DNA of 64,000 bases from Candidatus Jidaibacter acanthamoeba (GTDB taxonomy: Bacteria; Pseudomonadota; Alphaproteobacteria; Rickettsiales; Midichloriaceae). Of this stretch, positions 35,174-44,229 are shown piece after piece. The notes under the pieces were generated by a model that did no database searches, was not told where the DNA came from, and saw only the letters and a program-made list of their open reading frames with translations. Position 1 is the stretch's first letter. Each line of letters begins with the position of its first letter. Location of the stretch: NCBI RefSeq assembly GCF_000815465.1, contig NZ_JSWE01000124.1, forward strand, positions 1 to 64,000, written 5' to 3'. A program made the position numbers and the translations under genes.

Positions 35174-35752
35174 TTAAAGCATACTGATTGCTAAGGTAGC
35201 TGCTATTGCTGCCGAATCATAAGAAAAGTCTATTTCAGGAATTAAAGAAGTTTCTTCATATGCTGGTTCTGTACCGTTAACTAAAGTATTTAAAGATTTA
35301 GTGGCTGATACGCTGTATTCCAAACCTTTACCTATTGTATAAGGGATGTAGCTGGAATAACCGGCAACAACTGATCCTAGGGTTAATAAGTGAGCAGGAA
35401 GTTGTATAATTTTATCAAAAGTATAAGAAATACTATCTTCATATTCACTTCTAAAGAGAAGCTGCATAGCTTCGGTCTCATTATTAGTAAGTTCTACTAA
35501 ATTATAATACTTTAAAAGTTGTTCCTTTTCTAAGTGATAAGAACGAGTCACGCAATTTGAGTAATATAAAAAAGATGCTCCGGCAGGCTTATTCCATTGA
35601 GTTATTGATTCAAGAGAGCTCCAATATTCATCGGTCAAACCTGCAGGAGTTATACTGCTGGAATAATGTGATAATTTATTAGATAATGTATCTAAAATAT
35701 CAGAAGTTTTTAAGAAAGAGCTTGCTAAAAAATTAATTGTGTTGTTAATCAT
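35174..35752 (-). CDS. Hypothetical protein with weak hydrophobic segments
   Basis: Unrecognised 192-residue protein, Ser- and Tyr-rich. A moderately hydrophobic region (about residues 115-140, IIQLPAHLLTLGSVVAGYSS) and a hydrophobic C-terminus ending in AAIAATLAISML could associate with membranes. There is no clear signal peptide. It is monocistronic with its own terminator. The very hydrophobic last 12 residues are unusual and recall tail-anchored or type I-secreted proteins, without proof. Confidence 0.65.
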   Translation of the reverse strand: MINNTINFLASSFLKTSDILDTLSNKLSHYSSSITPAGLTDEYWSSLESITQWNKPAGASFLYYSNCVTRSYHLEKEQLLKYYNLVELTNNETEAMQLLFRSEYEDSISYTFDKIIQLPAHLLTLGSVVAGYSSYIPYTIGKGLEYSVSATKSLNTLVNGTEPAYEETSLIPEIDFSYDSAAIAATLAISML

Positions 35753-35870
35753 ATTTGCATTCCGTTAATCTTAGTTATATATTTTATTATATACTATATT
35801 TATTACAAAAATATTATCAAAACTCTGATTTAACACAACTTTAACAAAAAACTTTATTATTAATAACCTT

Positions 35871-36092
35871 TTACTCCCCTTTAACAGTAAAAATGGTGTA
35901 TAAATTTGCTACAATAAGATAAACACCGGAAGCACCAACTAAAGAATAGATAATTCTGCTCATTAAAGTAAGTTCACCAAAAATAAATTTTACTAAGTCA
36001 AAATTAGCGGTACCTATCAGCCCCCAATTAACTGCTCCTATAATTGTTAGTATAAAGGCCGTTAATTCCATCCAGTTATTTGTATCTCTCAT
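35871..36092 (-). CDS. DUF378 small membrane protein
   Basis: 73-residue inner-membrane protein of the DUF378 family, function unknown. It has two transmembrane helices (about residues 10-30 and 42-67) and the family pattern AVNWGLIGTANFDLVKFIFG followed by SRIIYSLVGASGVYLI. A good ribosome-binding site (AGGAGC) precedes the ATG. It lies among stress-type genes. Confidence 0.88.
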   Translation of the reverse strand: MRDTNNWMELTAFILTIIGAVNWGLIGTANFDLVKFIFGELTLMSRIIYSLVGASGVYLIVANLYTIFTVKGE

Positions 36093-36293
36093 AGTATTGC
36101 TCCTTTGTTTAATACAATATCAAGTTATTATCTAACTAATATAATTAAATAAAAATCACTTTATTATTAATTTTTTGTTAAACATTGCTAATTTAATGTT
36201 AAGGAGGACTTAAAATACTTAGACTTAAATTCTCTACCGGCTTATTTCGGCACTTCCTGGTACTGCGGGGGTAGGATTTTGATCGGAGTCACT

Positions 36294-37226
36294 TTATTTA
36301 CTCTTAAGAGGTATACAAAGCTCTTCCAATTTGCGTTTTATATCACCTATTAATTCATTTGCCGCATCTATACCCGCTTGATAAAGCTCCTCATTTTTGC
36401 TGCCGTCATCAAAAGTGCCATAACCGTCCATATTCGGATGTATCTCTATATCAGCCTTCTTGGCTTGTAGTCTTGAGAGCTCATAATAAAATATCCAAAA
36501 TGCTCTATAAGTTAAATCCAGCATATTACCCAATTCATCTTTTGGCGGCGGTGCACTGATATCTACGGCAATTATAATTTTAGGCCCGTATTGTTTAGCA
36601 ACCTTCACGGGTACAGGCGCTTTAACTCCACCGTCAACTAAGGTTCTGCCGTAAATTCTTACCGGGGTAAATAAGGGCGGGATAGCTGATGAAGCATGCA
36701 CGGCAGGCACAATAGGCCCTGTTCTTATAGCAAAGAGATTATTGGTGCCTATATCGGTCGTAACTGCTACAAAAGGAATTTTTAAAGATTCAATATTCCT
36801 TGTATTAAGGTTCTTTGCTAAAAACTTTTGATAATGATATCCTCTAATCGGCCCTTTCAGGGTAACAAGCATTTGCAAGGAATCACCGATTGAAGGATCC
36901 AATAATTCTTCTCTTTTAATATTAATTAATTTATTTTTGATCTCCTCTGCGTTGGGGTTATCTGCATATAAAGCTCCAACGGCACTACCTACACTACATC
37001 CGACAATTAAATCTATAGGAATATTATTTTCCTCAAAAACTTTCAATACTCCAAGATGAGCGATCCCTTTAGATCCCCCTCCCCCTAAAACTAGTGCCAC
37101 ATTAACATTTTTTAGCGGCGGAGCATAAGGCGGTTCCTTAGGTGCTTGAACAAACAGCTTTGTTTGTGTACAAGCGGAAGGAAGTAATACTAATAATAAA
37201 ATAAAGCACTTAAAAAACTTTTTCAT
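36294..37226 (-). CDS. Patatin-like phospholipase lipoprotein (RssA-like)
   Basis: Predicted serine lipid hydrolase anchored as a lipoprotein. The N-terminus is a lipoprotein signal (MKKFFKCFILLLVLLPSAC, lipidated Cys19). The patatin fold follows with the oxyanion loop GGGGSKGIAHLGV (residues 48-60), the nucleophile elbow GCSVGS (Ser78) and the catalytic DGG (Asp198). The length (310 aa) and layout match the RssA/YlbK group. Rickettsial patatins can act on host membranes, but this one carries a Sec/lipoprotein signal and more likely works in the envelope. An in-frame 19-codon protein-like extension follows the TAA (36236-36293). Confidence 0.9.
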   Translation of the reverse strand: MKKFFKCFILLLVLLPSACTQTKLFVQAPKEPPYAPPLKNVNVALVLGGGGSKGIAHLGVLKVFEENNIPIDLIVGCSVGSAVGALYADNPNAEEIKNKLINIKREELLDPSIGDSLQMLVTLKGPIRGYHYQKFLAKNLNTRNIESLKIPFVAVTTDIGTNNLFAIRTGPIVPAVHASSAIPPLFTPVRIYGRTLVDGGVKAPVPVKVAKQYGPKIIIAVDISAPPPKDELGNMLDLTYRAFWIFYYELSRLQAKKADIEIHPNMDGYGTFDDGSKNEELYQAGIDAANELIGDIKRKLEELCIPLKSK

Positions 37227-37319
37227 AAATAATTGTAAATATTCAACTCATCCTTACTATAGGTATACAAGCAAACCAGCTAAGATTAAATAAATTTTTT
37301 ATAAGTTATTTATAGTGTG

Positions 37320-37470
37320 TTAAGTTGAATATCCGGCGCCTTTATTCATAATAAGTTAAGTTTAATATATAGTAAATTAAGTTACAAATCATACAATAGC
37401 ATTTATTTAACCCGGGTGCTTTATAACAAAGTAAAGATACATTAATAAATGTGCAAGGTATTCAACTTAA
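37320..37470. repeat. Non-coding segment bounded by a 12-bp inverted repeat
   Basis: TTAAGTTGAATA (37320-37331) and its exact complement (37459-37470) bound about 150 bp of non-coding DNA in the 365-bp gap between the patatin and Dps genes. The outer flanks are also partly similar, and TTAAGTT recurs inside. This could be a decayed miniature transposable element or a regulatory dyad; there is no transposase and no clear target-site duplication. The rest of the gap (37471-37591) holds a short GC-richer stretch with no gene that I can identify. Confidence 0.4.
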
Positions 37471-37591
37471 TTTAATATACTATAGTCTACAACTGAGTCA
37501 AAATAGTAAGAAGCACGCGCCATAAAGTGCGGCTAGAGACGGACTTCTTAATCTTTCAATATTTATTAAAAACTTAACTTAGTATACTTAC

Positions 37592-38029
37592 TTAACCTGC
37601 AATTAAAGACTTTAGCATCCAACATATTTTTTGATGAAATGCCAGCCTTTGGGTAAGCATATCATTTGTAGTATAATCCTGCTCCTCTTCGCAAATTTTT
37701 ATAAACTTTTCAATATTAATACACATGTTTTTATGATCATTTAAGAGGTCTTCTACCATTTTTCTCCACGGATACTCCGAATTTGGGTTTTTTGTACTAC
37801 TAAGTGCGCTGAATTCACTAAAAGTTCCCGGAGCTTTTTCCCCTAACATTCTAATTTTTTCCGCCGTTTCATCGACCATTTCTGCTAACTTCTCATATTG
37901 CTCTTCAAGCATTTTATGTAAAGAGTTGAAATGCTCACCAACAACATTCCAATGATAATTTTGAGTTTTTAAATAAAGTGAATAAGTATCAGCTAAAACA
38001 ACTTTCAATTGGTTAATAACCTTAGTCAT
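37592..38029 (-). CDS. dps: Dps-family ferritin-like DNA-protection protein
   Basis: Forms 12-subunit shells that oxidise and store iron and shield DNA from peroxide. The 145-residue four-helix protein has the Dps signature YHWNVVGEHFNSLHKMLEEQ, continuing into YEKLAEMVDETAEKIR, with the His, Asp and Glu ligands of the inter-subunit ferroxidase site. There is no long charged N-terminal DNA-binding tail. The ribosome-binding site GGGGAG precedes the ATG. It lies just downstream of rbfA, 69 bp away in the same direction. Confidence 0.93.
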   Translation of the reverse strand: MTKVINQLKVVLADTYSLYLKTQNYHWNVVGEHFNSLHKMLEEQYEKLAEMVDETAEKIRMLGEKAPGTFSEFSALSSTKNPNSEYPWRKMVEDLLNDHKNMCINIEKFIKICEEEQDYTTNDMLTQRLAFHQKICWMLKSLIAG

Positions 38030-38098
38030 AGTTAACTCCCCTTTTAACTATTATTGCCTCTTATATTTAAGTCTAGCTCTTAAGCAATGAAAAGACCA

Positions 38099-38470
38099 CT
38101 ATTTTTTATTTAACGCACTGAAAAGAGATTCAATTTTAGCTGCCTTTTCTTGTGTTTCATCAAGTACAAACCTGAGCTCAGGAGAAAATCTTAATTTTAA
38201 TTTTCCTGACATTGCTTTACGAATTTCAGGGACAGCTTCTTTTAAAAATTTTAAAACTAACGGCTTGTCTTCAAAGTTGGAAATAAGTATAAAAACGGTA
38301 GCATGTTTTAAGTCAGGGCTAATTCTTACTTCCGTAATAGTAATCATAACGCTTTCTAATAGAGGGTGATAATATTCACCCTTTATAAAATATTCCGATA
38401 ATGCGCTCCTTATTTCTTGGCCGATTTGCAGCTGCCTACTGGATGGAGGTTTAGAGTAAATTTTAGTCAT
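38099..38470 (-). CDS. rbfA: 30S ribosome-binding factor A
   Basis: Assembly factor for the 30S subunit, acting on the 5' helix of 16S rRNA. The 123-residue protein has the single KH-like fold with SRQLQIGQEIRSALSEYF at the start, ITITEVRISPDLKHATVFI and the conserved LKLRFSPELRFVLDET. Its start overlaps the infB stop as TAATG. Last gene of rimP-nusA-infB-rbfA; truB and rpsO, often next in other genomes, do not follow here. Confidence 0.95.
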   Translation of the reverse strand: MTKIYSKPPSSRQLQIGQEIRSALSEYFIKGEYYHPLLESVMITITEVRISPDLKHATVFILISNFEDKPLVLKFLKEAVPEIRKAMSGKLKLRFSPELRFVLDETQEKAAKIESLFSALNKK

Positions 38471-41196
38471 TATAAAGTTCTTGCCTCTTCAATAAGCTCA
38501 TAAGCTTCAACTTTGTCACCCGGCTTAATATCTTCATAGTTTTCAAATGACATACCGCACTCAAAGCCTGTTCTAACTTCTTTAACATCATCTTTAAAGC
38601 GTTTTAAAGCTTTTAGTTTACCATCGAAAATAACTACGTTATCACGAATAAGCCTAGCATTAGCTTGTTTTTTAATCATCCCTTCCGTTACATAGCATCC
38701 TGCTACTTTACCGAACTTACTTAAATCAAATACTTCTTTAATATCAACATACCCTAGAATATGCTCTTTAATAGTCGGTGAAAGCATACCGGACATAGCT
38801 GCTTTAACATCATCAACCAGGTTATAAATAACCGAGTAGTATCTGATTTCCACACCATGCTTTCTGGCGAGATCACGCGCAAGGTTATTCGCTCTCACGT
38901 TAAACCCGACGATGAATGCTTCGGATGCATTAGCAAGAGTAATATCGGATTCCGTAATTCCACCAACGCCCATATGCAGCAATTTAACTTGAATTTCTTC
39001 GGTAGAAAGCTTCATTAAGCTATTAGAAATAGCTTCGACGGAACCTTGTACGTCCGCTTTAATAATAATATTAAACTCTTTAAAGTGGGAGTTTTTAGCT
39101 TTTAAGAATAACTGCTCTAAAGAGGTTTTTCTGGAACTTATTAAGGCTCTTTCCTTTTCTTTATTAATTCTGAACTCAGCAATTTCTTTAGATAATTTTT
39201 CATTAGCCGTTATGATAAATTCATCTCCGGCAATCGGAGCTTCATTTAATCCGAGAACTTCTACAGGTGTTGAAGGCCCTGCTTCGGTAGTTCTCTGTCT
39301 TTTATCATTATTTAGAGCTTTAACTTTACCATATGCTGTTCCGGCCACAATAAAGTCACCGTTTCTTAATGTTCCGTTTTGAACTAAAAGAGTGGTTGCT
39401 ACTCCTCGTCCTTTATCTACTTGAGCTTCAATTACTACCCCTTTGGCAAGCCTATCAGGATTAGCTTTTAAGTCCATCACCTCAGCTTGTAATAATATTG
39501 ACTCTTCAAGCTTATCAAGATTAATCCTTTTTTTAGCGGAAACTTCGACAACAATGGTATCACCACCCATATCTTCAGGAACAAGCCCATGGATTAAGAG
39601 TTCATTTTTAACTCTATTAACATCCGCATCCGGCTTATCAATTTTGTTAATTGCAACAATTATAGGAACTTCAGCTGCTTTTGCATGGTTAATTGCTTCA
39701 ACTGTCTGCTGCATTATCCCGTCATCAGCCGCAACAACCAGAACTACGATATCAGTCGCTTTAGCACCCCTGGAACGCATTGCGGTAAATGCTTCATGTC
39801 CGGGCGTATCTAAGAAAGTTATATAATGGCCGCTTTCAAGTTTAACTTGATATGCTCCGATATGTTGAGTAATACCCCCTGCTTCACCGCCGACTACATC
39901 GGTAGATCTTAGAGCATCAAGCAATGAGGTTTTACCGTGATCAACATGCCCCATTACCGTAACAACTGGTGGTCTAGTTTTTAAACTTTCAGGAGAATCT
40001 TCAATTTCACTAAGCAATGATTTTTCAATATCTTCAGCAGTTACTCTTTTAACTTTATGACCGAATTCTGTGGCAATAAGTTCAGCAGTATCCGCATCAA
40101 TTGATTGATTTAAGGTAACCATCATCCCCATTTTCATTAATGCTTTTATAACATCTGCAGCTTTTTCCGACATACGATTTGCAAGCTCTTGAACACTGAT
40201 TACATCAGGTAAAATAACTTCACGGAAAACTTTTTCCTTATCTTTCGGAGCATCAAAATTTCGCTTAAATTTATCTTTAGACTTTTTAAACGGTGAGGAA
40301 CTTTTATTTCTTCTGAAAGTTCCGTCTTCCTGATCCATCATCATAACTTGTGCAACAGAGAGCTTTTTATTAACTCTCTTATCCGGCTCTGCTTTTTTAA
40401 CCGGAGCAGTGAATTTTTCTTCTTCCTCAATCTCAGCTTTAGTTTTCTTCTTAGCGATTATAATCCCGGGCTTAATATTAGTGTCCGCAGGTTTGGTCTC
40501 TTTATCCGCTACACCGACAGTATCTTTTTTAACTTCGGTTTCAGGTTGTTTTTCTTCTTTAGGTTTTAAACTTGCACCAATGGTATTTAAATTTTTAACT
40601 TTACCTTTAGTAAGAAGTATCGCCTTTAGCTCATTACTTCTTTTCTTAGCTTCTTCTTCATGTCTCTGTTTTTCTTGTGCAATTCTTTTTTGCTCTTCAG
40701 GGCTTATGTTTTCTTCTACTTTTTCCACTACCGGTTCAGGTTCTACAACTACTACTTTTTCTTCTTCTTCTTTCTCTTTCCGGGCTTTATTTGCTGCGGC
40801 CTCTTCAGCCTCTTTTTTAGCTTTGCTGATAAGCTCCTGTTGCTCTAAGCGTATTTTTTCTTCTTCTTTAAGCCTTTCTTGTTCTCTTTTTTTATCTATT
40901 TCAGCTTGGCGTAAAACTTCAACTCTTCTTTCTCTTTCTTCTAAAGTTAATCCGTCTAATTCATCGGTTCCGTAATTACTGACTTTTTGTTTAGGAGCAG
41001 CCTTAGTTGAACCTCTTGCTTTAGTAACAACTACAACAGTACCTTTTGAATGAGTAACAGGTTGTTGAGCAGGCCTGTTTTTTATCTGTACCCCTCCGGA
41101 TACACCAAGCTTACCTCCGGCATTACTAAGACCTAAAGTACCTGACTTTAGTGTTAAAGTTTTTTTGCCTGTAAATTGGTCTTTATTATCACTCAT
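38470..41196 (-). CDS. infB: Translation initiation factor IF-2
   Basis: GTPase that brings initiator tRNA to the ribosome. The 908-residue protein has a long Lys/Glu-rich low-complexity N-terminal region (to about residue 330, with a run of KEEEEK-type repeats), an IF2_N domain ([20 protein letters not shown]), then the G domain with [19 protein letters not shown] (G1), [12 protein letters not shown] (G2), DTPGHEAF (G3), NKIDKPDA (G4), and domains II-IV. Third gene of rimP-nusA-infB-rbfA; 22 nt separate it from nusA. Confidence 0.97.
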   Translation of the reverse strand: MSDNKDQFTGKKTLTLKSGTLGLSNAGGKLGVSGGVQIKNRPAQQPVTHSKGTVVVVTKARGSTKAAPKQKVSNYGTDELDGLTLEERERRVEVLRQAEIDKKREQERLKEEEKIRLEQQELISKAKKEAEEAAANKARKEKEEEEKVVVVEPEPVVEKVEENISPEEQKRIAQEKQRHEEEAKKRSNELKAILLTKGKVKNLNTIGASLKPKEEKQPETEVKKDTVGVADKETKPADTNIKPGIIIAKKKTKAEIEEEEKFTAPVKKAEPDKRVNKKLSVAQVMMMDQEDGTFRRNKSSSPFKKSKDKFKRNFDAPKDKEKVFREVILPDVISVQELANRMSEKAADVIKALMKMGMMVTLNQSIDADTAELIATEFGHKVKRVTAEDIEKSLLSEIEDSPESLKTRPPVVTVMGHVDHGKTSLLDALRSTDVVGGEAGGITQHIGAYQVKLESGHYITFLDTPGHEAFTAMRSRGAKATDIVVLVVAADDGIMQQTVEAINHAKAAEVPIIVAINKIDKPDADVNRVKNELLIHGLVPEDMGGDTIVVEVSAKKRINLDKLEESILLQAEVMDLKANPDRLAKGVVIEAQVDKGRGVATTLLVQNGTLRNGDFIVAGTAYGKVKALNNDKRQRTTEAGPSTPVEVLGLNEAPIAGDEFIITANEKLSKEIAEFRINKEKERALISSRKTSLEQLFLKAKNSHFKEFNIIIKADVQGSVEAISNSLMKLSTEEIQVKLLHMGVGGITESDITLANASEAFIVGFNVRANNLARDLARKHGVEIRYYSVIYNLVDDVKAAMSGMLSPTIKEHILGYVDIKEVFDLSKFGKVAGCYVTEGMIKKQANARLIRDNVVIFDGKLKALKRFKDDVKEVRTGFECGMSFENYEDIKPGDKVEAYELIEEARTL

Positions 41197-41218
41197 TAAA
41201 TACTACCTCGCCGAGAAT

Positions 41219-42784
41219 TTATTTTTGAGCTGCCTCAGGTTCGAAATACGCAACCTTTCTTGCAGCCATAATTATATTATCAATTTCTTTGTTGCTAAGC
41301 CCGCTTTTCGGACATAGCTCTACCAACTCATCATGAGATAAATCCGCTAAATCATTTAATTCTTTGATATTGCTCTTATATAATTTTATAGCAAAATCAT
41401 TAGTTATACCTTCCAGCTTTAGAATTTCAGGATCAACTTTGCTTAGCTCTTCCGCCTGCGGAGTAATTAATTGCGAAGCATCCTCATGAACTAAAGCATA
41501 TTGCCCGGCTCTGGAAATCAACTCTTCGGCAATACCTTCATCAAGCCCCTCAATATTAGCTAAATCTTTAATTTCCGCATCAGCAATGTCTTGAATTGAG
41601 GAAAATCCTTCTGAAGCAAGAAGTTGCGCTAAAATTTCTTCCAAATCAAGAGCAGCCATAAATTTAGCAGTAATTGCATTAAATTCTTCAGTTCTTCTCT
41701 TAGATTCCAAATCTTCGGTAATTACATCCAAGTTCCAGCCCACTATCTGGGAAGCAAGCCTCACATTCTGCCCCCGCTTACCGATTGCAATACTTAATTG
41801 CTCATCAGGAACGACAGCCTCAATTCTTTTCTTATCCTCATCAATAATAACTTTAGTGACTCCGGCCGGAGCAAGCGCATTAACAACTAGTGTTGCATAA
41901 TCCGAACTCCAGGGAATAATATCAATCTTCTCGCCGCCCAGCTCGGATATTACCGCTTGAACTCTTGAACCTCTAACGCCTACGCATGAACCGACGGCAT
42001 CTATTGAAGAATCCGAGGAATACACTGCTATCTTAGATCTTAAGCCCGGGTCTCTCGCCACTGCTTTAATCTCAATAATTCTATCATAAATTTCAGGAAC
42101 TTCTTGAGTAAATAATTTAGAAAGGAAATCGTTGTGAGTTCTTGTAAGAACAATTTGAGGTCCTTTGCTATCTTTATTAACTTCAAGCACTAATGCCCTA
42201 ATTCTATCACCTTGCTTCACTTTATCATTTTTAAGCAGATTTTCTTTTTTAATTAAAGCTTCTGCTGAACCGATTTTAATTAGAATATTTCCGTATTCTA
42301 CTTTTTCAATTACTCCGCTTATAATCTCGCCGACTCTGTTCTTAAACTCGTCATATTGTTTATTCTTCTCAATTTCTCTAACTTTATTGGTAATTACCTG
42401 CTTGGCGGATTGAGCAGCAACTCTTCCCAGGTCAATAGGAGGAAGCGGCTCTGAAATTATATCGCCGACTTCGGCATCTTCACTTTTATTTTTTGCATCA
42501 GAGAGCGCAATTTTGTTTAAACTTCTAATATATTCATCAACTTCTTCACCTAATTCGTCTTCAACGTTGTCAACGACCAACATTTCTCTATAAAGCCTAA
42601 TCTCCCCGGTTTTACGATCAATTTCAGCACGAACGGAATGTTCATGACCATACTTTCTTCTTGCTGCAATTCTCACAGCTTCTTCTAATGCCTCAAGAAT
42701 TAAATCTCTATGTATGGATTTTTCTCTTGCAACAGCATCTGCGATTTGTAAGATTTCAGTACTTCCAAAACTTCTCTCGCTCAT
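41219..42784 (-). CDS. nusA: Transcription termination/antitermination factor NusA
   Basis: RNA-polymerase-binding factor controlling pausing, termination and antitermination. The 521-residue protein has the N-terminal RNAP-binding domain (IADAVAREKSIHRDLILEAL), an S1 domain (ISGVIEKVEYGNILIKIG), two KH domains (DAVGSCVGVRGSRVQAV and LSIAIGKRGQNVRLASQ) and C-terminal helix-hairpin-helix acidic repeats (about 370-510, IADAEIKDLANIEGLDEG). Length and domains are typical of alphaproteobacteria. Confidence 0.97.
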   Translation of the reverse strand: MSERSFGSTEILQIADAVAREKSIHRDLILEALEEAVRIAARRKYGHEHSVRAEIDRKTGEIRLYREMLVVDNVEDELGEEVDEYIRSLNKIALSDAKNKSEDAEVGDIISEPLPPIDLGRVAAQSAKQVITNKVREIEKNKQYDEFKNRVGEIISGVIEKVEYGNILIKIGSAEALIKKENLLKNDKVKQGDRIRALVLEVNKDSKGPQIVLTRTHNDFLSKLFTQEVPEIYDRIIEIKAVARDPGLRSKIAVYSSDSSIDAVGSCVGVRGSRVQAVISELGGEKIDIIPWSSDYATLVVNALAPAGVTKVIIDEDKKRIEAVVPDEQLSIAIGKRGQNVRLASQIVGWNLDVITEDLESKRRTEEFNAITAKFMAALDLEEILAQLLASEGFSSIQDIADAEIKDLANIEGLDEGIAEELISRAGQYALVHEDASQLITPQAEELSKVDPEILKLEGITNDFAIKLYKSNIKELNDLADLSHDELVELCPKSGLSNKEIDNIIMAARKVAYFEPEAAQK

Positions 42785-42802
42785 CTTAGCTTAAAACCTC
42801 GT

Positions 42803-43306
42803 TTATTTCGTGTTAGAGTTTATATTAGAATCAAAATATTGCAAGAAAGCTTCTTCAATATTATTAAAATTTAAATTTATTATTTCATTTGCATCTTTCG
42901 GCAAAATTACAATATTTTCTTCGTTGACTTCATTGATTTTACCGACGAACCTTCTTCTTCCGTCTACTGCCTCGAATATAGTTAACTTGATTATATTACC
43001 TATATTATTTTCAAAATCCTTTAAACGAGTTAACGGTCTATTTAAACCGGGAGAGCTAACTTCTAGGGTATATCTTTCATCGATTATATCCTCAACATCA
43101 AGCAGTGCGGATATATGTCTGCTAACTTGTTCACAATCTTCAATAGCAATATTCTCATTATCCATTCTATCAATCATGATTTGCAAGGTCTTGCTTTTCC
43201 CTGCTTGGAGATTTTTAATTCTGACTATATCAAAGCCTAAAGCCCTAACTGATTCATTAATAATCTCAAAAATCTTATTTTCCGCCTGTGTTTGGTAAAT
43301 TGCCAT
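42803..43306 (-). CDS. rimP: Ribosome maturation factor RimP
   Basis: Assembly factor for the 30S head. The 167-residue protein shows the RimP pattern: an N-terminal FEIINESVRALGFDIVRI, the central DRMDNENIAIEDCEQVSRH and the highly conserved YTLEVSSPGLNRPLTRLKDF. First gene of rimP-nusA-infB-rbfA, 18 nt before nusA. A terminator of the dxs-cysQ unit lies just upstream. Confidence 0.95.
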   Translation of the reverse strand: MAIYQTQAENKIFEIINESVRALGFDIVRIKNLQAGKSKTLQIMIDRMDNENIAIEDCEQVSRHISALLDVEDIIDERYTLEVSSPGLNRPLTRLKDFENNIGNIIKLTIFEAVDGRRRFVGKINEVNEENIVILPKDANEIINLNFNNIEEAFLQYFDSNINSNTK

Positions 43307-43328
43307 GTCTTTTAAAAATTAATTAAAA

Positions 43329-43355
43329 CAAAAGGCGGGAAACCCCCACCTTTTG
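43329..43355 (-). terminator. Rho-independent terminator after the dxs-cysQ pair
   Basis: CAAAAGG-C-GGG and CCC-C-A-CCTTTTG form a stem with a small mismatch around an AAA loop, and the minus strand continues TTTTAATTAATTTTT. It separates the dxs-cysQ unit from rimP, though a role as an attenuator in the rimP leader is possible. Confidence 0.75.
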
Positions 43356-43410
43356 TGGTATATAAACACTAAATTAGACTGATTGTCAAGAATTGTTATT
43401 ATCAATGAAA

Positions 43411-44229
43411 TTATAATAACTCTGCTAATTTTCGCCTAATATAGGCTTCTCCGATATGAGAGCTAAAAGCCACGAAATTCGGGCATCTTAAAGAATTTTT
43501 ATTGTAGGTTAGTATATTACCCTTTCTATCGAAAATTAAACCTCCGGCGCAAGTCAAAATAGCATGCCCGGCGGCTATGTCCCAAGTGTTTATGCGTGAG
43601 AAATTTGAATACATATCATATATTCCTTCTGCGACTAAACAAAACTTAAAAGAGCTTGAAACCTGATCTGACGATGTAACATTCAGAGAGGCAATAAAAT
43701 TTAAAGCATCTTCGCCTAAGTTTCTTGTAGGGATTACAATATTTAGAGCTTTATCGTTTTTTATATTTCGGTTAACTTTTATTTGAGTAGTAATGCCATT
43801 ATATTCCTTATAAGCTTTTTTATCAGCACCTGTATAATATAGGGCTTGTTTTAAGGGTTGGTAAATAATACCAAATTCAGAGGTTTTATTTTTAATTAAA
43901 GCGATATTGATTGTAAAGTCGCCCTTTTTTCTAATAAAAGATTTTGTGCCGTCAATAGGGTCAATTAGCCAGTAAGTATCGTTTTCTTTTAATATATCCA
44001 TATTATGTTCCAGATCCGCTTCTTCGGAAATAATCGGTATATGAGGAAACATTTGTTTAAGTTGAGCAGTGATTAAATCGCTTAATTCCCGATCAGCAAT
44101 TGTTACAGGAGATTTATCGGACTTATACTGCACACGGATGTCAGAAAAATCATAATACTTTCTGGCTTGCTCTCCGGCTTCTTTAACTAAAATAATAAGC
44201 TTTTCTATTTGATTTTGTTTAAGCAACAT
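43411..44229 (-). CDS. cysQ: 3'(2'),5'-bisphosphate nucleotidase, CysQ-like (inositol-monophosphatase family)
   Basis: Mg-dependent phosphatase that most likely removes the 3'-phosphate of PAP. The 272-residue protein has the family metal-binding motifs: SEEAD (Glu69/Glu70 region), [20 protein letters not shown] (Asp90, Asp93) and [15 protein letters not shown] near residue 217. The [15 protein letters not shown] block resembles CysQ more than SuhB. It overlaps dxs by 11 nt and is followed by a terminator. An inositol monophosphatase activity is the alternative. Confidence 0.85.
   Translation of the reverse strand: MLLKQNQIEKLIILVKEAGEQARKYYDFSDIRVQYKSDKSPVTIADRELSDLITAQLKQMFPHIPIISEEADLEHNMDILKENDTYWLIDPIDGTKSFIRKKGDFTINIALIKNKTSEFGIIYQPLKQALYYTGADKKAYKEYNGITTQIKVNRNIKNDKALNIVIPTRNLGEDALNFIASLNVTSSDQVSSSFKFCLVAEGIYDMYSNFSRINTWDIAAGHAILTCAGGLIFDRKGNILTYNKNSLRCPNFVAFSSHIGEAYIRRKLAELL

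Noticed and set aside
37471-37560. Possible small RNA or 6S RNA in the GC-richer stretch of the Dps gap
   Set aside because: The stem AAGAAG/CTTCTT is short, no promoter or U-tract terminator is clear, and no known RNA consensus fits.
40409-40975. Plus-strand Ser/Phe/Leu-rich ORFs over the infB N-terminus
   Set aside because: Antisense shadows of the Lys/Glu-rich low-complexity part of IF-2, which lacks stops on the opposite strand.
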